Part shown: piece by piece, positions 1 to 9,243 of the stretch
Position numbering within the stretch: position 1 is the stretch's first letter
Layout of the letters: each line of letters starts with the position of its first letter
NCBI GenBank assembly: GCA_028386065.3
Contig: JAKUCV010006919.1
Span: 1-64,000, forward strand
Source: Turnera subulata
Lineage: Eukaryota > Streptophyta > Magnoliopsida > Malpighiales > Passifloraceae
Direction of reading: 5' to 3'
Length of the DNA: 64,000 nt
Position numbers and translations under genes: made by a program
Notes under the pieces: model-generated
Seen by the model: only the letters and a program-made list of their open reading frames with translations
Told to the model about the DNA's origin: nothing
Databases searched by the model: none

Positions 1-195
1 GCTAGTCTTGATTTATTATTACAACCCATCCATAATAATAATCGACTAGGGACATTTAAGAATATGAAATATTCTAGGGTTATAAGTATGTGCAAGCGTT
101 TATCTCATAAACGATACTTATTGGAATAACCTTAAAGTGTATGTACATGACTATAAATAAACATCCATGATTGGCTTTTGGGCATATTACTAACA
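1..195 (-). repeat. Copia LTR fragment (family B/C), cut by window edge
   Basis: Reverse complement of the start of the LTR seen complete at 40356-41834 and split at 12520-22043. The right end reads ATTACTAACA, the complement of the TGTTAGT family start. The rest of the LTR lies outside the window, so its status (solo LTR, or 3' LTR of a larger element) cannot be decided. It abuts a Ty3 LTR fragment at 196, which suggests it inserted into that LTR. Confidence 0.75.
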
Positions 196-2445
196 CTATC
201 TACCACCTGCAACCACCTTCCTTCACTGCCTATATAAACACCCCTCCATGCACAACACACAAACCACACAATCACCTTCTTCATCCTCTTCTTCTTCTTC
301 TTCTTTCCCACGCCAACACCATCACCCACGCCTCCCTTCCTTTCATCTTCTTCCCGAGCCACCATGCCTCACCCTTTCTTCCCCTCTCCCTTCCCGTGCC
401 GACCACCATCTACCGCACCCAACCACCACGCCCGAGCACACCTCCATGCCGAGACCACCAACCCAACACACCACCACCTGCCGCCTCTCCTTCCTCCTTC
501 TGCCACCGCATCGACCACCAGCGCGTCACCTCCCGCACGCGCCGTCGTCCTTGGAGCAACGACCCGACGAAGCCGCCGACCTGCAGCTGCACCAACCACC
601 GCGTCGTCCATCACGCCTTCCCTCCCTCGCCACGCCGCCCCTGTTCCCGTGCCACCGTGCTGCCGCCTTGCCGTTGCCCTGCAGTCGTCGTACCGTTGCC
701 TTCATGTCCTCGTCGAGCCGCCTGCGTTGCCACCCAGTCACGTCGTCCGCCCGCGCTTCTTCAAGGTGAGGAAGATGAACAGTGGACGGGTTGTGCTCAT
801 AGGCCTTGTGCTCCTGGGCTTTGGGTTAATAGTTTGGGTGTGGTTTTGGAGTTGGGCCTTGGGTTTAGTTGGGCTTGGGTATAAGGTTTGGGTTATGGTA
901 TAAGTTGGGTTTTGGTTTATGGTTTGGGTTCATGGGTTGGGCATTGGGCTTGGACATGGGCCTGAGCTTGGGCCCAGGTTGGGCCTGGGCTTGACACTGT
1001 GCATGGCCTGGCCCAGCACTGTAGGGCCCAGTCCAAGTTAAAAAAATTAAAATTAAGATAATAATTCTGGAAAAATATGAAATAATTTGGTAAATATAAT
1101 TTTTTGGGAAAAAGGATTTAATTTGGTAAAAAAATTGGAAAAACATAATTATTCTCTAAGGCTATAATTTTTGAAAAGTAAGGATATACCTATGGAAATA
1201 ATTTTTGGAAGGATTTTAACCAAAGGATTAATACCGGAATAATTCCGGGAAAAGTATTTTGATACCTAGAATTAAATGGTAAATGATGATGATAAAGGAA
1301 AAGTAACCGAGACCGAGCCGAGTTAATGTTGATTTACAGTTCTGCATATCAAGTTTATGTGCATCTTATGTGAGTATGCCGATTATCTGCTATATAGGAG
1401 TTGATACTGAACAGTTGCTTGAGGAACTTGTTGTGGAACCCGAAGAAGAATTTCATATCTGATAAACGGCTAAGGTGAGGATGGATAGTCTTAAATATGT
1501 GCCTATTTGCTCTGTTGGATGTGCTTTGTTGTTTGATTGAACCGTTGAGTTGTGCTTGGATTTTCATGGTTCACTGTTAATAAATTGGAATTGTTGATAT
1601 GAATATGAGTTGTGATATTGGACTGTTGATCGATGATAAGAGGAATAATTGAGTTAATGAAGATGATAAGTGTCATGTGATAAGTAGTGGTATGACTGTG
1701 GTTAGAGAACTATTACGTGGTGGCCATGACCTGGTTATTGTGATGGGATGATGATCCCTGGTTAGTTATTGGGTTGTTGACCCCGGGTTTTGGTTTTGGG
1801 GATGTTGATCCCGGATATGGTTTAGGTATGGCACCCGAAATAGGTCGATAACCAGGTACGACTCTAGCTTATCCGTGACAGGGCCCGAAAGATAAAATCG
1901 GTAATTAATTAATTTCTTTTAGCCTTGGCTCAGTCAAGATGTGGATTATTCTTTGTGATACTTGCTATGCATCCTTGAGTATTTAGTGCTGCATGTTTAT
2001 GTTGTCCACGATTGTACATCTGTACCGGTGAGCACTTCGGACTCACCCCTCACCTGTGGGCTTTCATCCCGTAGGGAGAGTTTGCTCGTAGTACAGGTTC
2101 GAGGTACAACCAGCTGCTGCATTCTTCTCCACCAGACCCCGGATCCATCCCCCGTTGCATGTGCATAAGTCTTCCGCTGCTATGTTATATAAATAACGCT
2201 CTGCTTGCCGTTGCTATTTTGGTCGTTGACGCTGATAATATCATGATGCTGCTGTTGATGTATTATAGTCTGCTGCTGTTGGACTGTGGAATAAATGTTG
2301 TGTAGTGGTCCCCGAGATCGGGTGACGATTGTGTATTTGGGATTTCTACTGTTGTATTATACTTTGCTTGTACTGCCACTCTCCAATAAAGAACAGTTCC
2401 GGCACGTGTTTACTAGGACGGGTAAATACGGGTCGGGGCGTTTCA
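196..2445 (+). repeat. 5'-truncated Ty3/gypsy LTR, plus orientation
   Basis: Ends GGTCGGGGCGTTTCA, the complement of the TGAAACGCCCCGACC terminus of the LTRs at 4166 and 9244. It shares with them the block GTGAGCACTTCGGACTCACC (about 2030) and the GGGAT-type hairpins (1745-1812). The order is TATA box, CT-rich leader (260-770), a TTGGG-rich stretch (830-1035), AT-rich DNA, then the hairpin and 'gactcacccctcac' section. The normal TGTAACAG start is missing; the left part was cut off by the Copia LTR at 1-195. Long ORFs in 171-903 are low-complexity shadows of the CT-rich leader, not genes. Confidence 0.75.
231..238 (+). promoter_or_regulatory. TATA box of the Ty3 LTR
   Basis: TATATAAA followed about 30 bp later by a C/A-rich then CT-rich leader, typical of a plant LTR promoter. 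It would drive plus-strand transcription of the truncated LTR. Confidence 0.5.
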
Positions 2446-3407
2446 CTTTTAATTTCCCAGAATTATATATTATTTTTTAAAAAATTATTTTTGGCATTTT
2501 ATTATTTTTGTTTTTTATTACTATATTTTTTACATTTTTATTATTCTTTTCATTGTATTAATTTTTTAATTCCCAAAATTATTATTTTTCCTTTTTATTG
2601 TTTTTTGTGTTTTAAATTTCTAATTATATATATTATTTTTTCTTTTGATTATATTAGTTTCTTTAATTCCCCAAAATTATATATTATTATTCTATTTAAT
2701 CTAAGCGTGATTTTTTTTATATTTTTATATTTTGTTCTTTGTATAGTATGTGTTCTTTTTTCCACATCTATTATATATATATATAAAGCTGATACCCTCA
2801 CCTGGTGTTGACACAAAGGATTTTTTAGGCTTTCATTCACTATCATGTGGAGGGGTTTAGGTGTAGTTTTAATCAATTAGCTTTTGATATATGGCTATGA
2901 TGACAAATATAATTATCCAAAAGTTTAATAAACAAACCTAATTACGACTGTTCTCCTATTAAATTATCCTTTTTCTTCTACTTTTTCATGTTATCCCTTT
3001 AATAAACAAACCTAATTAGGATTATACTCTTTTAAAACTATCCTTATAAGAATTTAACACTTATATAAATTCAATCTTATTCCTATTTTTTTACCTATTT
3101 TCAAGGATATGAATTCTTATGAGACCTATCTTCAAGGATATGAATTCTTACGAGATAATAATCCTTTAACTAAAATATGATGTTATCTTTTATAGTTTTT
3201 TTTCTTCCCTCTTTCATGATTATATTACAATTAAAACTCAAAAGAGAGAATTTAGAAAAAAAAAAGAAAAAACCTAAGTGCGTACCTACAACAGAAAAAA
3301 AATTCCTTTTCCTATTTTTCAACTTATTTTAAAAATTCTTATCAGATAAAAATCTTTTAACTAAAATATGAGACTGATAAGGATTAAACTCTTATCTCTA
3401 AAGCTAA
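2446..3407. other. AT-rich intergenic DNA, no gene seen
   Basis: At 2452-2790 a degenerate unit beginning AATTCCCAAAATTATA recurs about three times amid T-runs. A near-perfect direct repeat of about 29 bp (TCAAGGATATGAATTCTTA core) lies at 3102-3160. No coding potential, no intact element ends. Confidence 0.5.
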
Positions 3408-3650
3408 TCTATATACTATATAAAAGCATCAACTCTAGAAAAGTCGGCAAATTGACCCAATTACGCCCCATTAATTATTATTGACCCAATTATCCTTAAT
3501 TAATTAATTATTATTATTATTGACAAAACTAACCCTCATAAATATATAAATCGAATTGTTATTGTTAATGAGCTTAAATAGGATAAAAAATTACAATTAC
3601 TCATAATCCCTGTTTCCATTCCTAACGAAAATCTATATCTAAACCTGAAT
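3408..3650 (+). mobile_element. Helitron-like 5' end fragment
   Basis: Starts TCTATATACTATATAAAAGC after an A, the usual 5'-TC terminus of small plant Helitrons. The following block (GCATCAACTCTAGAAAA then AATTGACCCAATTA) recurs in reverse complement at about 36405-36490. No 3' hairpin/CTRR end was identified; the fragment gives way to Copia-B DNA near 3652. Confidence 0.5.
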
Positions 3651-3651
3651 A

Positions 3652-4165
3652 TCTCATAGACTTATCTCAACTCTTTGCCTCTAACTTTTCAATCTTATTG
3701 AGATGACTTAGTTAAGTTCAACCCACAACAAGCAATTTGGATATTACAATTATCCCATCGCATCTTGCAAGGATAAACATTGGCACTTTTGCTTTGGCAA
3801 ACCTACCAAGTGTTGATCTAAGCATTGATGAGTGCTTATCAATGGAAGGCAACACATAAGGAACTTAATATTTCGCTTCTTGCTAGGATAAACATTGGCA
3901 CTCTGCTTTGGCAAAACCTATCAAGTGTTGTTCAAAGCATAGATGAGTACTTATCAACAATTGTTTCCATATTATGCATGTGATCATATATCGCATATAC
4001 AATCATTTATAATCAATACGAAGCTATGTGACATGATTATAAAAGGATAAACATGTTAACAAGCAATCAACATATTGTTCATATATCATTAAGATCATAA
4101 GAACATGTTATCTAGCATGCAAAACATCAAACTAGTTGGCATAATTTCAAAACATCGATGCTTAA
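3652..4165 (-). mobile_element. Copia-B internal region, left part
   Basis: Reverse complement of Copia-C DNA at about 42420-43030, including the repeated AGTGCCAATGTTTATCCT blocks. Interrupted at 4165 by the Ty3 insertion and resuming at 11985, with CTTAA duplicated on both sides. No open reading frame of note; it is the untranslated leader between primer site and gag. Confidence 0.75.
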
Positions 4166-6891
4166 TGAAACGCCCCGACCCGTATTTACCGTACACAGTA
4201 AACACAAGCCGGAACTCTGACAACCCAACCAAATTAACCCAAACATACAGTGTGAACAACAATAACTCGGCCCAACGGCCCAAAATAGTAAAACAACATA
4301 AATAACAAAACCGGCCCAATGGCCCTATAATAGCGAAAACATTGCACATCAGAAGACTTAACAAAACTCACATAAACACTGTATGCGACAATGCAAACTA
4401 TGGATCCAAGCCTGTCCAAGGGATAACGCTGCAGCCTGTCTGGAATGCACCAAACCTGTACATGAAACAACTCATCCTACGGGATGAAAGCCCGCAGGTG
4501 AGGGGTGAGTCCGAAGTGCTCACGACAATGGATAGACGATCAATATGGACACTAAGAATTACTCAAGGCAAAAACAAGTAAAAACCGACCCAAAGACTCA
4601 ATCAAAACCAATTATCCAATTTTATCTTTCCGGGCCCCGTCACGGATAAGCTAGGGTCGTACCAGGTTATCAACCTGTTCCTAGTGCCTGATCAAAAAGA
4701 ACCCAGGGATAGACATCCCAAATAACAAACCGGGATAGACATCCCAAGCATAGACATACTTATCAAGTAACCCAGATCATGGCCACCACAAACAGTCTCT
4801 AACCATCCGGTCGTACCTCTACTCACCACGTGATAATTATATCATCATTAAAAACCAAACTCAGGGATCGACATCCCTAACCAAAATACCGAGGATCGAC
4901 ATCCTCATCACAATCCATTATTACCTTATCCAAAGACACAGAAAAACGACACGGGGATAAACATCCCAAAAATACCAACAAGCACCGGGATAGAAATCCC
5001 GAGCCAAAACACAACAAAAGCATCATGCAATAAACCACAAACACAGTACCGAGTAATATAGGCATATATTGAAGGAAATCCATCCTCACCTTGGCCGATT
5101 ACTCAACTCCGGAAACTAATGACCGGTCCGACGCCGGCTCCTCGGGAAACTACCCGATATCCAACCTATACCACAAATCAATATACACTCACATAAATGC
5201 ACATATTCGGTACACTATGATGCCAATACTATGAAATATCCCATCCCGGTTCTTATTCGATATTATTATCCTTTACCGAAAATATTTTACCGAACGTATT
5301 TCCGAATATAATTTCAGTACCATACTTTAATTAAAATTCTTAAAAATATTTTCATAAAATAATTATAATTTCAAAAGTAATAAACCCATAATCTTTCCAG
5401 AAAAATAATAAGCTATTTATAATTTCTAGAAAATATTTATAGTATTTATCTTTTATAAATATATATACAATTTAATTTTCCAACACAAAACATAATTACT
5501 TTTAATTTACAAAATACATATTCATATACATACACCAAAATCATAATTTACCAGACTAAATAATATACATATAAATTTACAGAAATTAATTTCAAGTTAC
5601 ATATATATTTTTTCCAATTTAATAATAGTTTCACAAAACAAAAATTAATTATTTAACCAAGTAAATATATTTATATTTTAACAGAAATACCAGATTTAAA
5701 TTGGCATTAATTTACTCAAAATAACTATATATTTTTTTTCAAAATTGAATATCAGATTATGTTTAAATAAATATATATATAAATATAGTTTTTTAATTAA
5801 CGGACTGGGCCGTGAATAGTGTTGGCCCAGACCCAAGGCAGCAGGCCTGAAGCACAGGCCCGCGCCCAGGACCCGGCCCAACACTATACAGCCCATTCAC
5901 AACAAATCCAACCCACTGACGGCGACCCGTTTCCACAAACGGATCCAAGCGAGATTCCGGGTCTTACCTCCAGGTTGAGCGGCTGAGACGGCGGTGGAAG
6001 GCGCGAGGAAGGACGCGAGCACCACCTCGACATCTGGGCGGCACGAGTGGCGCGGGGGCGGCGGAAAGCTGGCTCTGTAACGCCGGCAGGAAGCGGGAGA
6101 AGCGAGGCAGCTGGATCCGTCGGATCTTCCGGCGGGTCAAAGGCCGTGGGAGGCGCGTCACGCGGCGGGAACGGGCGGAAGTGACGGCTTCGAGGTCGCC
6201 ATGGCCTGGCGACTCCGACGGAGGCGGTGGTGCTGCGAGATGAGGCCGGGAACTCCGTCGCATGTACAGTGGAGGCTCAGCCGGGGTGACAGTGAACAGT
6301 TCACTCCCTCTTTTTTTTTTCTTTTTCTTGTATTTTTCTGTATTTTCTTTCTTTTTCCTAATTCTTCTGATTTTTTTTCTCTGTTTCTATTTTTTTCATT
6401 TCTCTTTTTTTCTATTATTTTTTTTTCTTCTTCCTCTCTCACTGGCTTTTTTTTCTGTTTTCTCTTTTTTTCTATTTTATTTTTTTCTTTTTCTTTTTCT
6501 CTCTTTTTTCTCTCTTTCTCTTTTTTTTTTTCCTTCTGCTCTCCCACCGGCTCTGCTTCCTTAAATAAACTGGAAAACACTATTTGGCATGTGAATTACA
6601 AATAATGTAATTCGTCTGCATTACGGGCGAATCCGATCCGGACCAGAAAATAACCGATACTTCCTTAGTTATTTTCCGGTGCAATTTTCCGAGAAATTCC
6701 GAAACCCGAAAAATACCAACTTAGTTCCGAAAATCAACGGGAAAATCACGAGCGCGGGAAAACCCTCGGTTTCGAAAAGTGACTCCCGATTTACCTTGAA
6801 TTAATTACCCAAGATTAATTCAACAGTAAATCACGGTAAGACAATTTCTACAGTCCCGGTAAAAATAAAAAATTTTACCCGGGCTGTTACA
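4166..6891 (-). repeat. 3' LTR of the Ty3 element
   Basis: Begins TGAAACGCCCCGACCCG and ends GGGCTGTTACA; in element sense it starts TGTAACAGCCCGGG. In plus coordinates it holds a hairpin array (4706-5001), AT-rich DNA (5200-5800), a GC-rich block (5800-6290), then an almost pure CT stretch (6300-6540). ORFs across that CT stretch are low-complexity artefacts. Confidence 0.9.
4706..5001. repeat. Array of six short hairpins in the LTR
   Basis: Perfect inverted repeats around 4-nt loops: GGGAT-AGAC-ATCCC (4706-4719, 4732-4745), GGGAT-CGAC-ATCCC (4864-4877), GAGGAT-CGAC-ATCCTC (4891-4906), GGGAT-AAAC-ATCCC (4954-4967) and CGGGAT-AGAA-ATCCCG (4986-5001). The array is repeated in the other LTR at 9775-10080. 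Confidence 0.8.
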
Positions 6892-6925
6892 TTCTACCCA
6901 CCTTAAAAAGAATTTCGTCCCCAAA
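6892..6925 (-). other. Polypurine-tract region of the Ty3 element
   Basis: The complement reads GGGGACGAAATTCTTTTTAA then GGTGGGTAGAA directly before the LTR. 'GGACGAAATT...' before a G/A run is the usual 3' junction of plant Ty3/gypsy elements. It fixes the orientation as minus. Confidence 0.7.
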
Positions 6926-7035
6926 ATTCCGTCTTATCCGTGGGTCCTACCACGATAAGATTCTGGCACACTCTGCCAGGTATCCAACCTCAACATGAGA
7001 TACCGCTTATACCCTTAAGCGACATCTCATCCGCT

Positions 7036-7043
7036 TATAAATA
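7036..7043 (+). promoter_or_regulatory. TATA box of the 125-residue antisense ORF
   Basis: TATAAATA with 34 bp between it and the ATG at 7078. This is close, leaving a very short 5' leader, but the match is exact. It lies inside the element and is antisense to it, so it is independent of the LTR promoter. Confidence 0.55.
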
Positions 7044-7077
7044 CCAAACCTCATGACTAGAATACTCACACACAGTC

Positions 7078-7455
7078 ATGGATTCTCCACTGAGATCAAG
7101 AACAACTTTCGACTCCGAGAACAACAGCTACATCGGCAACAAAGCTTTACCAACAAGCTCCGATGAAGAGCCTCCGAAGAAACGGTTCAAAACCAACATC
7201 GTCGGTCTGGAGGAGCACATGGTCTTTTCCCCAAAACGACGGAAGAAACGTGCCAGCAAGAAGGCTGAAGACAAGAAAGCGAAGGCGGTAGCTGAGAGCA
7301 GCACTCCGCAACAGAAGCTGACACAACTAAACTTCTCCCTGAAGAAGATCAGCTTGGCGGTGGCGCAAATCGAAATGGCGTGCATGGAGCTCTTCCCGCA
7401 CATGGAAAATGCCAAAAAGAATGTAAAAGATCTAGAGAAGCAAGTACCTCCATAG
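7078..7455 (+). CDS. Antisense accessory ORF 1, basic nuclear-type protein, 125 aa
   Basis: Intact single-exon ORF on the strand opposite to its host retroelement. Residues about 32-36 (PKKRF) and 52-70 (PKRRKKRASKK, then more Lys) form two basic clusters like nuclear localisation signals. The region from about residue 75 to the end is helical in character, with spaced Leu/Ile/Met and a Cys (LNFSLKKISLAVAQIEMACM), and could be a coiled coil. A TATA box lies 34 bp upstream and AATAAA occurs at 7492-7497, about 40 bp after the stop, so it looks like a complete transcription unit. I do not recognise the family and assign no function. It precedes the 227-residue ORF by about 790 bp on the same strand. 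No counterpart was found in the Sirevirus-like element. Inference only: a nuclear accessory factor of the element. Confidence 0.6.
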   Translation: MDSPLRSRTTFDSENNSYIGNKALPTSSDEEPPKKRFKTNIVGLEEHMVFSPKRRKKRASKKAEDKKAKAVAESSTPQQKLTQLNFSLKKISLAVAQIEMACMELFPHMENAKKNVKDLEKQVPP

Positions 7456-8136
7456 AGAGTACTTCTTCTCCTGTTGTAAAACCTTTTCTGAAATAAATAA
7501 AATAATTTCCTTTTAAAATCAAAATCTCTTATGTTACCAGGTCTTATGTTAAATGGAAAAATAAAACATCTCAAAGTAAAACAAAAATCAATAACAAGAA
7601 TGTAAAATCAAATATAAAGAAATTAAAAACAAAACTCGTTTAACAAAATCAAAACGAAAAGAAATTAAAACAAAATATGTTTCATGAACGGTGCTCGTAT
7701 CGGACGAAAACACCCTCGAACCAAGAAACGTAACTCGCACAACGATGATCATGGGAATGTCCTGTGTCACTCGAAAGAATCGCTAACCACTTGGTCATAA
7801 ATTCCGCATGAGCCAAAACGTCTGTCTCGTCTCGTATCTCTCCACGATGTCCGAACAGTTGTAAACTCGTCGTACATGCACTCTACTCGAGGTGTGGTCC
7901 CATCCATCTAGCCACAACGGTTACAAATGCATGTCATAAAAGATGCAAGAAAAATGTAGAAAGACCATAAAAGAAAAGACAAGGTAGCCAGAGCGAAAAA
8001 AATCAAGAGATGGAAAAAGACTGAAAAACTCTGGCATGGGTCCGAAAAAACGCGTAAAGTAATAAATGCAAGCAACGGTACATTCAAAAAGCACGATCTT
8101 GAAAATCAAAAACAATTAACACGCTCCCCACAAGTG

Positions 8137-8144
8137 TATAAAAG
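8137..8144 (+). promoter_or_regulatory. TATA box of antisense ORF 2 (Ty3 copy)
   Basis: TATAAAAG. The start site expected about 30 bp downstream would lie after the in-frame ATG at 8156. This supports the downstream ATG at 8249 as the start, as does the protein alignment with the second copy. Confidence 0.6.
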
Positions 8145-8248
8145 AAGGAGCGGTGATGTGTAAATCATCAAAAGCATTAAAGCAACAAAACGCTAAAGCA
8201 AAAGAAAACACCACGTCCAAAAACAAGACCCCACACGTCCCAATCAAG

Positions 8249-8932
8249 ATGCCTGCTCCATCTTCAGTCTTCTTCGTCGAAGGTGCCAATCTTGGCAGGA
8301 GAAATCGTCTGGCGTACAGTATGGTCAATGAACGTCTAGAGGAGCTACCCAACGAGCTCGGCAGAATGCCTCGATTGGTCTTCGTCGACGAACTCTACTC
8401 GTCACGGTTCTTCATCACTCCCATGGAAGAGACCTTCTTCCTGGAGGATCACGGCACACTGAGGACATCCTACTACGGATCGGCAAACTCCGTGATGTTC
8501 TTCATCTCGGAAAGGCTTCAAGAGTTCAACCTAGAGTCCACTTGCCAATCTGTGGAGCAAGGAGCCTACTATCAACTCGCGATGACGGCTCAAAGCATGC
8601 CCAGAATGACTCGGCTACCTCCAACCTGGCCAAAAGTAAGACTGCTGGTGTGGAACTGTAGAGGCGTCGCAAGGCGTGGTCAAGAGTTCTCACGTACGCT
8701 GAGGGACCTGAAGAACCAATACAAACCAAATATGGTTCTTCTGACGGAGACGCAGTGGCAACCACGGGACGATCACAGTCTGATCCCACTCCGGTTCCCT
8801 CAAGCAAACCGGTTCGAGATTCCTGGCCAGCGTGACAGAGGCGGCATGTGGTTCTCGTGGAGCGACAGAGTCACGGTCAACATCAACAGTGACCCCAACA
8901 GTTTCCGTGTCAACGTCGTTCCGAATCGTTAA
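8249..8932 (+). CDS. Antisense accessory ORF 2: novel domain fused to part of a LINE-type endonuclease domain, 227 aa
   Basis: Intact, intronless, antisense to the Ty3 element. It is collinear without gaps with the ORF at 29916-30599 (150 of 227 residues identical by hand count). Residues 1-124 form a domain I do not recognise, with conserved blocks PRLVFVDE-x-YSSRFFITPMEE (41-61) and LRTSYYG (71-77). Residues about 129-227 resemble the start of the APE-type endonuclease of plant LINEs: VWNCRG at 134-139 (the Asn that contacts metal/phosphate), KPNMVLLTET at 159-168 (the catalytic Glu position) and a GGMWFSWS block at 198-205. The protein stops before the family's later catalytic Asp/Asn and Asp-His motifs, so nuclease activity is unlikely; a nucleic-acid or protein-binding role is possible. 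An in-frame ATG at 8156 would add 31 residues, but the TATA position and the homologue favour 8249. Confidence 0.75.
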   Translation: MPAPSSVFFVEGANLGRRNRLAYSMVNERLEELPNELGRMPRLVFVDELYSSRFFITPMEETFFLEDHGTLRTSYYGSANSVMFFISERLQEFNLESTCQSVEQGAYYQLAMTAQSMPRMTRLPPTWPKVRLLVWNCRGVARRGQEFSRTLRDLKNQYKPNMVLLTETQWQPRDDHSLIPLRFPQANRFEIPGQRDRGGMWFSWSDRVTVNINSDPNSFRVNVVPNR

Positions 8933-9228
8933 ATGTATTTTTATTTATAAAATATCAAAATATCAATGTAATATTTCCCTTTTTATAAAATATAAAATAT
9001 CAATGTAATATTTCTGTTTGTACTCAAAATATCAGTACTATTAATAATATTTGTATTTCCGCTTAATATGGCATCATTACCTCATATGTGTATGTACTGC
9101 GACAGCTGGCGTCCCTTGACTGGATCCATAATGCACTAATAAATGACATAAAATAATAAACAACTGGAGCGAACTATGCAAACAAAGACAACAAACACAC
9201 AAAGACTTCCCAACAAGACCTAACGCCC

Positions 9229-9239
9229 GCTCCGCTACA
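9229..9239 (-). other. Primer-binding site of the Ty3 element
   Basis: The complement reads TGTAGCGGAGC, 4 bp from the right LTR. It resembles the initiator Met-tRNA site TGGTATCAGAGC with changes, and matches the variant shared by the other elements in this window. Confidence 0.5.
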
Positions 9240-9243
9240 AAAA

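Noticed and set aside
171..903. Overlapping ORFs of 173-237 aa
   Set aside because: Pro/Ser/His-rich translations of a CT/CA-rich LTR leader in all frames; no domain, and the composition explains the open frames.
6158..6605. Phe-rich and Lys/Glu-rich ORFs (also 11236-11692)
   Set aside because: Translations of an almost pure CT/GA tract inside the Ty3 LTR.
8153..8248. N-terminal extension of antisense ORF 2
   Set aside because: Starts from GTG/ATG upstream of the likely transcription start; low-complexity Lys-rich, absent in the second copy.
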